Assembly (NCBI RefSeq): GCF_019396345.1
Contig: NZ_JAHKRM010000021.1
Location: 1-64,000, forward strand
DNA from: Nonomuraea guangzhouensis
GTDB taxonomy: Bacteria > Actinomycetota > Actinomycetes > Streptosporangiales > Streptosporangiaceae
Length of the DNA: 64,000 nt
Direction: 5' to 3'
Shown here in pieces: positions 1 to 9,050 of the stretch. Position 1 is the first letter of the stretch; the number at the start of each line of letters is the position of its first letter. The notes beneath the pieces were generated by a model. The model saw only the letters and a program-made list of their open reading frames with translations. It was not told the origin of the DNA and made no database searches. Position numbers and translations under genes: made by a program.

Positions 1-1
1 G

Positions 2-184
2 TTCGTGCCGCCGCAGGACGGCTTCCGGCCGTTCGCGCTGGGTTACGTGGAACTGCCGGAAGGCGTCCGCGTCGCGGCGGTGCTCGACATCGACGACCTC
101 GGGTCGATCCGGATCGGCATGCCGCTGCGGATCGAGCCGACCACCGGAGTACCACGCGCGATGGCGATCGAAGGGGCCCGATGA
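2..184 (+). CDS. OB-fold (DUF35-type) acyl-CoA-associated protein, C-terminal end
   Basis: Only the last 60 codons are in the window, so the zinc ribbon expected upstream cannot be seen. The visible part is a small beta-rich segment (GYVELPEGVRV, then VLDIDDL and IRIGMPLRI) that fits the OB-fold end of DUF35 proteins. These proteins commonly partner thiolase-like enzymes and help bind the CoA substrate. The stop overlaps the start of the next gene as ATGA, so the pair is translationally coupled, which supports a two-subunit complex with the thiolase-like product. The family call rests on this short tail plus the neighbour. Confidence 0.72.
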   Translation, partial: FVPPQDGFRPFALGYVELPEGVRVAAVLDIDDLGSIRIGMPLRIEPTTGVPRAMAIEGAR

Positions 185-1326
185 CCGACGTACTGATCAC
201 CGGCGCCGGCATGTCGCCGTTCGGCCGCACGGAGCACACGACCGGACGCCAGCACGCCGTGTACGCGGTGAAGGCCGCGCTCGCCGATGCCGGGATCGCG
301 TGGTCGCGGGTTGACGCGGCCTTCGGTGGCAGCGATGCCGCAGGGCTGGCCGACACCCTGGTGGCGCAGCTCGGCCTCACCGGCCTGCCGTTCGTCAACG
401 TCAAGAACGGCTGCGCGACAGGCGGCAGCGCGCTGGTGTCGGCGGTGAACGCCATTCGCGGCGGCATGGCCGAAGTGGTGGTGGCCGTCGGGTTCGACAA
501 GCATCCGCGGGGGGCCTTCGACCCGTCGCCCGCGGACTGGGGACTCGACGAGGCCTACGGGCGTGACGGGCTGATGGTCACCACCCAGTTCTTCGGCATG
601 AAGATCCGGCGTTACATGTACGACCACGGGATCAGCTCCCGGACGCTCGGACTGGTGGCGGAGAAGGCTTACCGCAACGGCGCCCTCAATCCGAACGCAT
701 GGCGGCGTACCCCGATGGATGCCGACGAGATCCTCGCGTCGGGCATGGTCAGCGACCCGCTGACCCGCTACATGTTCTGCTCCCCGGGAGAAGGAGCGGC
801 CGCGCTGGTGCTGTGCGCCGCCTCGGCGATCGGGAACCCGACGGGGGTCCCGGTGACCCTGCGATCGGCGGTCGTACGGTCGCGCCGCTTCGGCTCGTTC
901 GAGGTCTTCAGCCCGTGGATCGCGGGCGGAGCGCTGAGCAGCGTGACCCGGGACGCCGCGGCGGCGGCGTTCGAGGCGGCCGGTGTCGCCCCCGGCGACG
1001 TCGATGTGTGCCAACTGCAGGACACCGAGAGCGGTGCGGAGGTGATGCACATGGCCGAGTGCGGGTTCTGCGAGGACGGTGAGCAGGAGAAGCTGATCGC
1101 GTCGCGCGCCACCGAGATCGGCGGCTCGTTGCCGGTCAACACCGACGGCGGTTGCATCGCCAACGGTGAGCCCATCGGGGCGTCGGGTCTGCGCCAGGTC
1201 TGTGAGGTGGTCCGGCAGCTGCGCGGGCAGGCCGGAGACCGGCAGGTGCCCGGCGGACCCAGAGTCGGATTCACCCACGTGTACGGCGCCCCGGGCGTGA
1301 GCGCCTGCACGGTGCTGACCCGATAG
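181..1326 (+). CDS. Thiolase-like protein (lipid-transfer/SCP2-thiolase type), possible retro-aldolase
   Basis: 381 aa with a thiolase fold: nucleophile-type Cys78 in NGCATGG, and the GGCIANGEPIGASG loop near 323-336. Ordinary thiolases have His in the HPxGA position of that loop, but here it is Glu330, and the usual C-terminal CxGGG loop reads VYGAPGVSAC with Tyr368. Thiolytic activity is therefore doubtful. Ltp2-type steroid enzymes pair with a DUF35 protein and cleave a tertiary hydroxyacyl-CoA by retro-aldol chemistry using tyrosines. The ATGA overlap with a DUF35-like gene fits that model. Fold is secure; reaction is inferred. Confidence 0.85.
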   Translation: MTDVLITGAGMSPFGRTEHTTGRQHAVYAVKAALADAGIAWSRVDAAFGGSDAAGLADTLVAQLGLTGLPFVNVKNGCATGGSALVSAVNAIRGGMAEVVVAVGFDKHPRGAFDPSPADWGLDEAYGRDGLMVTTQFFGMKIRRYMYDHGISSRTLGLVAEKAYRNGALNPNAWRRTPMDADEILASGMVSDPLTRYMFCSPGEGAAALVLCAASAIGNPTGVPVTLRSAVVRSRRFGSFEVFSPWIAGGALSSVTRDAAAAAFEAAGVAPGDVDVCQLQDTESGAEVMHMAECGFCEDGEQEKLIASRATEIGGSLPVNTDGGCIANGEPIGASGLRQVCEVVRQLRGQAGDRQVPGGPRVGFTHVYGAPGVSACTVLTR

Positions 1327-1334
1327 AGGAATTG

Positions 1335-2537
1335 ATGAGCGACATTCCAGCACCTGAGAAGTTCAGGGCAGAGGCCGGCGACTGGCTCGCGTCGGTCGCC
1401 CGGCCGCGGCAGGCGAGCGGCGCCTGGGGCACCGGAGACGACTCGGTCGCGGTGTTCGAGAACTGGTCCGAAGAGGAGGAGCGCGAGCACACCGAACGGA
1501 TCCGGGCTTGGGAGATGACCCGGTTCGACGCGGGCTGGGGCGCGCTGAGCTGGCCGGAGGAGTTCGGCGGACGCGGCCTGCCCGTGTTCTACGAGCAGCT
1601 CTACCGTCAGGAGGAAGCCGCCTTCGACGTCCCGCGCCGCACCGAGATCTTTCCGGTCACCCAGCAGCTGGTGGCCCCGGCCATCCGGATCTGGGGCACG
1701 CCCGAGCAGCAGGAACGCTGGATCCGGCCCATGCTGCGTACGGACGAGCTGGCCTGTCAGCTGTTCTCCGAGACCGAGGCCGGCTCCGACCTGGCCGCGG
1801 TCCGTACCCGGGCGGTTCGCGACGGTGACACCTGGGTGCTCGACGGGCACAAGGTGTGGACCTCGGGGGCGACGGTCGCGTCCTGGGGTGTCGCCGTGTG
1901 CCGCACCGACCCGGACGTGCGCAAGCACGCGGGCATCACCGTGTTCATGGTGCCGATGGACGCCCCAGGCGTCACCATCCGCCCCATCCGGCAGATGACC
2001 GGCGGGACCAGCTTCAACGAGGTCTACCTCGACGGTGTCGTGGTACCCGACACCGATCGGCTGGGCCCCATCGGCGAGGGCTGGCGGGTCACGCTGACGG
2101 TGCTGGCCGCCGAACGGCTGGACTCCGGCTCGCTCGGCCTGGACAACGCCGACCGCGCCCTTGAGCTGGCCCGGCACCTGCCACGGCCGCTCACCGGCCA
2201 GGAGCAGAACCGCGCGGCGGACCTGTACGTCCGCACACTCGTCCAGCGCGTCATCGGGCTGCGCGTGACCGCGGCGCTGGTCTCCGGCCGCGAACCGGGC
2301 GCCGAGGCGTCGGTGGGCAAGCTCTACGCCACCGAGACCATGCGCCGCACCAGTGACCTGGTCCTGCAACTTCTCGGGCCGCGCCTGGTCGCCGACACGG
2401 GAGAGTGGGGCACTTTCGCCTGGACCGAGCAGTTGCTGGGCGCTCCCGGCTACAGCATCGCCGGCGGCACCGACGAGATCCAGCGCACCATCCTGTCCGA
2501 GCGGGTGCTCGGCCTGCCCAAGGAGCCGGCACGATGA
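1335..2537 (+). CDS. Acyl-CoA dehydrogenase family protein
   Basis: About 400 aa, normal length for the family. The middle beta domain carries the flavin/substrate motif FSETEAGSD and later DGHKVWTSG. The C-terminal helical bundle ends with GGTDEIQRTILSERVLGLP, a typical acyl-CoA dehydrogenase tail. It should oxidise an acyl-CoA to the 2-enoyl-CoA with FAD, passing electrons to ETF. ATG at 1335 is chosen over an in-frame TTG at 1332 because GAGG at 1327-1330 lies just upstream. Its stop overlaps the kinase start as ATGA. Substrate is unknown. Confidence 0.9.
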   Translation: MSDIPAPEKFRAEAGDWLASVARPRQASGAWGTGDDSVAVFENWSEEEEREHTERIRAWEMTRFDAGWGALSWPEEFGGRGLPVFYEQLYRQEEAAFDVPRRTEIFPVTQQLVAPAIRIWGTPEQQERWIRPMLRTDELACQLFSETEAGSDLAAVRTRAVRDGDTWVLDGHKVWTSGATVASWGVAVCRTDPDVRKHAGITVFMVPMDAPGVTIRPIRQMTGGTSFNEVYLDGVVVPDTDRLGPIGEGWRVTLTVLAAERLDSGSLGLDNADRALELARHLPRPLTGQEQNRAADLYVRTLVQRVIGLRVTAALVSGREPGAEASVGKLYATETMRRTSDLVLQLLGPRLVADTGEWGTFAWTEQLLGAPGYSIAGGTDEIQRTILSERVLGLPKEPAR

Positions 2538-3499
2538 CCGCGGACGTCGCTCCGCCGGACCTGGCCGACCGGGTCGTCAGCGCGTTCCCCGGCCGTCGGG
2601 TGGGCCCGCTGGAGACACTCGCCGGCGGCCACTCCGGACTCACCTACGTGGTCACGGTGGGAGAGCGCAGGTACGTCGTCAAGGCGGTCCCGCACGCGGA
2701 ACGGCCGGTGGGCCGCAACGACATGCTCCGCCAGGCGCGGGTGCTCCAGGCACTGGCCGGCACGGCGGTGCCCGTCCCCGAGATCGTGGCCGTCGACGAG
2801 CGGCAACCAGCCTGGTTCGCCATGGAGTTCGTCTCCGGCGAGGCCGTGGAACCGGTGCTCGACGAGCACGATCTCGACCCGGCGCTCGCCCGCGCCCGCA
2901 TGGTGGAGGCGGCCCGCGTACTGCGCCGGTTGCACGACCTCGACGTCGCCTCCCTGCCGCTGGACGCGCCGCCGCCCCGCGACGCGACCGCCGAGCTCGA
3001 ACAGTGGAGCCGCACGATGCACGCGGTTCCCGCCGAACTCCGCCCCGGGGGCGAGGACCTGCTCCATCGGCTCGCCCAGGCGGTGCCCGGCGACCTGCCG
3101 CCGGTCCTGGTGCACGGGGACTTCCGGCTGGGCAACGTTCTGTGCCGGGCGCATGATACGGCGGCCGTCGTCGACTGGGAGATCTGGAGCGTCGGAGACC
3201 CGCGGACGGACCTCGGCTGGTTCCTGCTGTTCGCCGACCACCGCAACTTCCCCGCGCTGGGCAGGGAGGTCCCCGGGCTGCCGGCCGAGGCGGAGCTGCT
3301 GGACGCCTACCTCGCGGGCGCCGTCCCGCTGCCCGGCCTCGACTGGTTCCGCGCGCTCACCCGGATGAAGATGGCCGCGATCATGGGGCACAACCTGCGC
3401 CGTCACCGCGAAGGCCGGATCCACGACCCGGACCAGGAACGACTGCCGCCGACGATCGCCGCCATGATCCGCACCGCGAACGACATTCTAGGGACATAA
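2534..3499 (+). CDS. APH-family phosphotransferase (acyl-CoA-associated kinase)
   Basis: 321 aa, aminoglycoside-phosphotransferase fold. The catalytic loop VHGDFRLGNVL and the metal-binding VVDWEIWSVGDP are intact, so it should be an active kinase. It is sandwiched between two acyl-CoA dehydrogenases: ATGA overlap upstream, and its TAA directly abuts the GTG of the next gene. APH kinases beside such dehydrogenases (LvaA of Pseudomonas, ACAD10/11 in animals) phosphorylate 4-hydroxyacyl-CoAs, and the dehydrogenase-like partner then eliminates phosphate. That role is inferred from context; antibiotic resistance is unlikely here. Confidence 0.85.
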   Translation: MTADVAPPDLADRVVSAFPGRRVGPLETLAGGHSGLTYVVTVGERRYVVKAVPHAERPVGRNDMLRQARVLQALAGTAVPVPEIVAVDERQPAWFAMEFVSGEAVEPVLDEHDLDPALARARMVEAARVLRRLHDLDVASLPLDAPPPRDATAELEQWSRTMHAVPAELRPGGEDLLHRLAQAVPGDLPPVLVHGDFRLGNVLCRAHDTAAVVDWEIWSVGDPRTDLGWFLLFADHRNFPALGREVPGLPAEAELLDAYLAGAVPLPGLDWFRALTRMKMAAIMGHNLRRHREGRIHDPDQERLPPTIAAMIRTANDILGT

Positions 3500-4713
<1,214 letters not shown>

Positions 4714-4717
<4 letters not shown>

Positions 4718-5484
4718 ACGTGCTCGACGGCCGAGTCGCGGTGATCACCGGCGGGTCCCGCGGCATCGGGCTGGCTATCGCGCGGGCCTACCGGAGCGCG
4801 GGCGCGCATGTGGTCATCGCCGCGCGGAAGCCGGAGGGGCTGGCCGCCGCCCGTACCGAGCTGCTGCGCGTCGAGGCGAGCGGGGACGTGCGCACGGTCG
4901 TGGCCAACGCCGGCGAGCCGGACCAGGCCCAGCGCTGCGTCGACCAGACGATGGAGTGGTTCGGCCGGCTCGACATCCTGGTCAACAACGCCGCCACCAA
5001 CCCGTACCACGGCGACCTGCTCGACCTCGACCTGCCCCGCGCGGAGAAGACGGTGCGGGTCAACCAGTACGGGATGATCGCGTGGACGAGCTGTGCCTGG
5101 AAGGCCGCGATGGCCGAGCACGGCGGTGCCGTCATCAACATCGCGTCGGTGGGCGGGCTGATCGTCGACCCGCACATCGGCTATTACAACGCCACCAAGG
5201 CCGCCATGATGCACATGACGCGCCAGCTCGCCTACGAGCTCGGCCCCAAGGCGCGCGTCAACGCCATCGCACCGGGCCTGATCAAGACCGAGCTGGCGCG
5301 TGCCGTCTGGGAGGCGCGCGAGTCCGTCCTCACCGCGAAGCTCCCGTTGCGCAGGCTGGGCACCCCCGAGGACGTCGCCAACGCGGCGCTCTTCCTGGCC
5401 TCGGACGCCTCGTCCTGGATCACCGGCCAGACCCTCGTCATCGACGGCGGCGCCACGGTCCTGCCGATCGGGGTCGAGGAGTGA
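4714..5484 (+). CDS. SDR family oxidoreductase
   Basis: 256 aa classical short-chain dehydrogenase. Cofactor motif TGGSRGIG near residue 10, NNAATN near 91, active-site segment YYNATK, and the common tail ITGQTLVIDGGA. It should interconvert a hydroxyl and a ketone with NAD(P), probably on a CoA-bound intermediate of this operon (for example 3-hydroxyacyl-CoA). ATGA overlap with the preceding gene and GTGA overlap with the next. The second SDR directly downstream suggests two different hydroxyls, or the two successive rounds of a pathway. Confidence 0.9.
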
Positions 5485-6239
5485 TCGACGACCTGTTCTC
5501 CCTGCGCGGACGGACGGCCGTGGTCACCGGTGCCTCCTCCGGGCTGGGCGCCCGCTTCGCGACCGTCCTCGCTGCCTCCGGAGCGACCGTGTTCGCGGCG
5601 GCCCGGCGGATCGACCGGCTGGCACAGCTGGCGGCCGGCGACTCCCGTATCCACCCGGTGGCCTGCGACGTCAGCCGTGAGGAGGATCGCGAACGGCTGG
5701 TCGCGACGGCGATGGCGGACACCGGTCGCTTCGACGTCCTGATCAACAACGCCGGTGTCCCGGGTGAGCTTCGCGCGCAGGACGAGAGCTCGCAGGACTT
5801 CGCGGACGTCCTCGCGGTGAACCTGGTGGCGCCGTTCCACCTGGCCGGCCTCATGATGGAACGCGAAGCACCCGGCACCGGGCGGAGCATCGTGAACGTC
5901 GCGTCGATCCTGGGCCTGGTGTCCACGGCTCCGATGGGCGGCGCGAGCTACTCGGCCTCCAAGGCGGGGCTGGTGGGGCTCACCCGGGAGCTGGCCGGCC
6001 AGTGGGGTCACGCGGGCGTACGCGTCAACGCGCTGGCGCCGGGCTGGTTCAGGTCCGAGATGACCGAGGAGTTGTTCTCCGACCCCCGGTCCAGCCGGTG
6101 GGTCCAGAAGAACACGATGTTGCGCCGCGGCGGGAACCCCGCCGAGCTCGACGGGGCCCTGCTGTTCCTCGCCTCCGACGCCTCGTCCTACTGCACCGGC
6201 CAGGTCCTGGTCGTCGACGGCGGCTGGACGGCACGATGA
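5481..6239 (+). CDS. SDR family oxidoreductase
   Basis: 252 aa from a GTG that overlaps the upstream stop (GTGA). Motifs are TGASSGLG, NNAG, the catalytic serine within VASILG and YSASK, then a tail CTGQVLVVDGGW. It is a classical SDR of ordinary length, distinct in sequence from its neighbour. The stop overlaps the next start as ATGA. Likely another hydroxyacyl-CoA or alcohol dehydrogenase step in the same pathway. Direction and substrate cannot be read from the sequence. Confidence 0.9.
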   Translation: MIDDLFSLRGRTAVVTGASSGLGARFATVLAASGATVFAAARRIDRLAQLAAGDSRIHPVACDVSREEDRERLVATAMADTGRFDVLINNAGVPGELRAQDESSQDFADVLAVNLVAPFHLAGLMMEREAPGTGRSIVNVASILGLVSTAPMGGASYSASKAGLVGLTRELAGQWGHAGVRVNALAPGWFRSEMTEELFSDPRSSRWVQKNTMLRRGGNPAELDGALLFLASDASSYCTGQVLVVDGGWTAR

Positions 6240-7033
6240 GCGCGCCCGTCACGATCGAGGTCCTGGACGGAGTGGCCGACATCGTCATGTGCCGGGGCGA
6301 GCGCGGCAACGCCATCGATCTGGACCTGGCGCGCGGGCTGCGTGCCGCCGCCCGGACCTGCCAGGGCGAGAACGTCCGGGCGGTCCTGCTGCGCGGTGAG
6401 GGACGATCCTTCTGCGTCGGCGGCGACCTGCGCGAGTTCTCCTCGTTGCGGGGTGAAGCGCTCAAGAAACACCTTACGGAGGTGACCGACGCGCTGCACG
6501 GAGCGCTGCGGATCTTCGCTCTGATGGACGCACCGCTCGTCGCGCAGGTCCAGGGAGCGGTGGCCGGCGCCGGCGTGGGCCTGGCCGCCGCCGCCGACCT
6601 CACCGTCGCGGCGGACGACGCGACGTTCGTACTCGCCTACACGGGCATCGGCTACTCCCCCGACGCCGGGGTGACCTGGTCGCTGCCCCGGCTGGTCGGC
6701 CCCAAGCGGGCGCTGGAGCTGCTGCTCACCAATCGCCGGATCTCCGCGCGGGAAGCGGCCGACCTGGGGCTCGTGACGTCCGTGGTGGCCGCCGGACGGT
6801 TGCCGGAGGAAGCGCGACGGATGGCCACCGCGCTCACTCTGGGTGCGACCAAGGCCATCGGCGCGACCAGGCGGCTCGTTTCCGCCGCCCTGTCCGGCGA
6901 CCTCGACCGGCACCTGGACCGTGAGGCCCGCTCTCTCACCGAGACGGCGGCGTCCCCCGAGGGCGTCGAAGGCGTCGCCGCCTTCCTGGGCAAGCGTCCT
7001 GCGCTGTTCTCTTCCCCCCGCCCCACCGAATGA
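6236..7033 (+). CDS. Enoyl-CoA hydratase/isomerase family protein, PaaG-like
   Basis: 265 aa crotonase. The oxyanion-hole segments are SFCVGGDLREF and QGAVAGAGVGLA. The two catalytic glutamates of hydratases are missing: the segment reads AAAADLTVAADD, then AYTGIGYSPDAG. An Asp in the SPDAG position is characteristic of PaaG-type isomerases, which use that Asp to move a double bond or rearrange the ring. So an isomerase rather than a hydratase is the better guess. It is coupled by ATGA to the SDR upstream and followed after 12 bp by a thiolase. Confidence 0.85.
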   Translation: MSAPVTIEVLDGVADIVMCRGERGNAIDLDLARGLRAAARTCQGENVRAVLLRGEGRSFCVGGDLREFSSLRGEALKKHLTEVTDALHGALRIFALMDAPLVAQVQGAVAGAGVGLAAAADLTVAADDATFVLAYTGIGYSPDAGVTWSLPRLVGPKRALELLLTNRRISAREAADLGLVTSVVAAGRLPEEARRMATALTLGATKAIGATRRLVSAALSGDLDRHLDREARSLTETAASPEGVEGVAAFLGKRPALFSSPRPTE

Positions 7034-7045
7034 CCGGAGAAAACT

Positions 7046-8194
7046 GTGGCCGAAGCCTTCATCGTCGATGCCGTCCGTACCCCTGTCGGCCGCCGCAAGG
7101 GGGCGCTCAGTCAGGTCCACCCCGCCGACCTGGGCGCCCATGTCCTGCGTTCGCTCGTCACCCGCACCGGGATCGACCCCGGGGCCGTCGATGACGTCTA
7201 CTTCGGCTGCGTCAGCCAGATGGGGGCGCAGACGGGGAACATCGCCCGTACGTCATGGCTGGCCGCGGGACTCCCCCAGCATGTGCCCGGCACGACCATC
7301 GACCGGCAGTGCGGCTCGTCGCAGCAGGCCGTCCACTTCGCCGCTCAAGCGGTCATGTCCGGCACCGCCGACCTCGTCGTCGCGGGCGGCGTCGAAGTCA
7401 TGAGCCTGGTGCCCATCGCGAGCCCGGCCGTGGTGGGCGAACGCGAGGGCATGGGGACGCCGTACGACGGAGAGGGCTGGCGGACCCACTTCGGCGAGGA
7501 GGAAGTGTCGCAGTTCCGCGGCGCCGAGCTGATCGCGCGGATGTGGAAGGTCTCGCGGGAGGACATGGAGCGGTTCGCCATGAACAGTCACCGGCGCGCG
7601 GTCACCGCCTGGGCGGACGGGGTCTTCGCCGACGAGGTCGTGCCGGCGTTCGGTCTGGAGGCCGACGAGGGACCGCGGGCCGACACCACCCTGGAGAAGA
7701 TGGCGGGGCTCAGGACGCTCAGCGAGGGCGGCCGGCTGACCGCCGCGGTGTCCAGCCAGATCTCGGACGGCGCCGCCGCACTGCTCATCGCCTCGCAGGA
7801 CGCGGTGCGCCGCCACGGGCTCACGCCGCTGGCCCGGGTCCACAGCATGGCCGTGGTGGGCTCGGACCCGATCTACATGCTCACCGGACCCATCCCGGCC
7901 ACCGAGAGGATTCTGGGCCGCGCCGGGCTGTCCATCGACGCCATGGACCTGATCGAGATCAACGAGGCGTTCGCCTCGGTGGTGCTGGCCTGGCAGAAGG
8001 AGACCGGCGCCGCCCCCGAACGGACCAACGCGTTCGGGGGAGCGATCGCGCTCGGTCATCCGCTGGGCGCCACTGGAGCGCGGCTGATGACGACCCTGGT
8101 GCACCAGCTTCGCCGTACCGGCGGACGGTACGGCCTACAGACGATGTGCGAGGGGGGCGGGATGGCGAACGCCACGATCGTCGAGCGGGTATGA
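7046..8194 (+). CDS. Acetyl-CoA acyltransferase (thiolase)
   Basis: 382 aa, complete degradative-type thiolase. The nucleophile is in RQCGSSQQA, the His in ALGHPLGATGARL and the second Cys in TMCEGGGMANA, and NEAFAS is present. All three catalytic elements are intact, unlike the thiolase-like protein at the start of the operon. It should cleave 3-ketoacyl-CoA to acetyl- or propionyl-CoA plus a shortened acyl-CoA. GTG start with GGAG at 7036-7039. It is the last gene of the run; a perfect hairpin follows at 8202-8231. Confidence 0.92.
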   Translation: MAEAFIVDAVRTPVGRRKGALSQVHPADLGAHVLRSLVTRTGIDPGAVDDVYFGCVSQMGAQTGNIARTSWLAAGLPQHVPGTTIDRQCGSSQQAVHFAAQAVMSGTADLVVAGGVEVMSLVPIASPAVVGEREGMGTPYDGEGWRTHFGEEEVSQFRGAELIARMWKVSREDMERFAMNSHRRAVTAWADGVFADEVVPAFGLEADEGPRADTTLEKMAGLRTLSEGGRLTAAVSSQISDGAAALLIASQDAVRRHGLTPLARVHSMAVVGSDPIYMLTGPIPATERILGRAGLSIDAMDLIEINEAFASVVLAWQKETGAAPERTNAFGGAIALGHPLGATGARLMTTLVHQLRRTGGRYGLQTMCEGGGMANATIVERV

Positions 8195-8201
8195 GAGCAG
8201 A

Positions 8202-8231
8202 GCCGGCCCGCTGGAATCGCGGCGGGCCGGC
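8202..8231 (+). terminator. Hairpin terminator between convergent genes
   Basis: Perfect 10-bp stem, GCCGGCCCGC at 8202-8211 and GCGGGCCGGC at 8222-8231, with a 10-nt loop. It sits between the thiolase stop (8194) and the stop of the reverse-strand hydrolase (8239), so it can serve both. There is no U tract, which is common in actinomycetes. Confidence 0.7.
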
Positions 8232-8238
8232 CCGGCGA

Positions 8239-8934
8239 TCAGCCGTGAATGGCGTTGAGGACGGCGGCCAGCTTTCCGGGCGCGCTGATCATCGCCAGGT
8301 GGCCGGTGTCGAGATCGACGACGTCCGGCCGGAGCAGCGCGATGGATCGCTGCTGGAGCTCCTCGACGTAGCACTTGTCCTGTGTGAGGTGCACGTACGT
8401 GCGCGGGATCGCGCGCCGGTAGCCGCTCAGGTCCACGGTTTCGCTCAGCAGGGCGGCCGAGTCGTCGATCAGCCGATCCAACGTGGCCGCGGTGGTCGCC
8501 TCGTCCATGTCTTCGCACAAGATCGCGGCGGCGGCCTCGCGGGTCTGGTGGTAGACGCCGCCGGCGATGGACTGCTCGACCAGCTCCCGTACGCCGGGAT
8601 CGATCTGGTCGAGCACCCGGGACCCGTCGGGAGGCACCACGGCCGACACGAGAACGACGTGCCGGATCCGGTCCGGTATGAGGTCCAGGACACGCGGCAC
8701 GGTGACTCCCGCGAAGGAGTGACCGACCAGCACCACGTCCCGGAGATCCTTGGCTTCGACATCCTCCCGGACCGCGTCGGCGCAGTCCGCGAGGGTGACC
8801 GTGTCGAGCCCGACTCCGGCCCTCGTCCCTCGACCGGGAAGGTCGACCGCCAGCGCCTGCGCGTTCAGGTGGGGGATCAGCTCGTCCCAGCAGTTCGCGC
8901 CGAAGCCGGCGCCATGGATGAGAACGAACGGCAT
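8239..8934 (-). CDS. Alpha/beta hydrolase
   Basis: 231 aa. Early VLIHGAGFG gives the oxyanion-hole HG. The nucleophile elbow GHSFAG has Ser73, and a late DTGHLAM supplies a likely catalytic His. It resembles small actinobacterial esterases and hydrolases with no signal peptide, so it is cytoplasmic. ATG at 8934 is preferred over the longer reading frame because AGGAGG (complement of 8941-8946) lies 6 nt upstream. It diverges from the secreted hydrolase, and two AACTGA-type palindromes lie between them, so both are probably controlled with the catabolic island. Confidence 0.85.
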   Translation of the reverse strand: MPFVLIHGAGFGANCWDELIPHLNAQALAVDLPGRGTRAGVGLDTVTLADCADAVREDVEAKDLRDVVLVGHSFAGVTVPRVLDLIPDRIRHVVLVSAVVPPDGSRVLDQIDPGVRELVEQSIAGGVYHQTREAAAAILCEDMDEATTAATLDRLIDDSAALLSETVDLSGYRRAIPRTYVHLTQDKCYVEELQQRSIALLRPDVVDLDTGHLAMISAPGKLAAVLNAIHG

Positions 8935-8969
8935 GGGTGGCCTCCTCATTCGCAATGTCGATGAACCCT

Positions 8970-8983
8970 AACTGAATTCAATT
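8970..8983. promoter_or_regulatory. Putative operator, AACTGA-N2-TCAGTT family (11/12)
   Basis: AACTGA-AT-TCAATT differs at one position from the perfect palindrome found at 11828 and 23027. It lies 36 bp upstream of the hydrolase start at 8934 (reverse strand) and 41 bp, about four helical turns, from the second copy at 9011. Confidence 0.65.
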
Positions 8984-9010
8984 TCGCTGTACAGGCCTCG
9001 CTGTTAGCCT

Positions 9011-9024
9011 AAGTGAGTTCAGTT
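9011..9024. promoter_or_regulatory. Putative operator, AACTGA-N2-TCAGTT family (11/12)
   Basis: AAGTGA-GT-TCAGTT, one mismatch to the palindrome. It follows directly on a possible -10 (TAGCCT, 9005-9010) with a weak -35 TTCGCT 16 bp upstream (8983-8988). Bound regulator would cover the transcription start of the secreted hydrolase at 9051. Confidence 0.65.
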
Positions 9025-9050
9025 CGGGAAAGACTGATCGAGGATGGTGC

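Noticed and set aside
9004..9009. A TTAGCC half-site before the secreted hydrolase
   Set aside because: No GGCTAA partner at the right distance, so it is not a copy of the 20.6-kb TetR operator.
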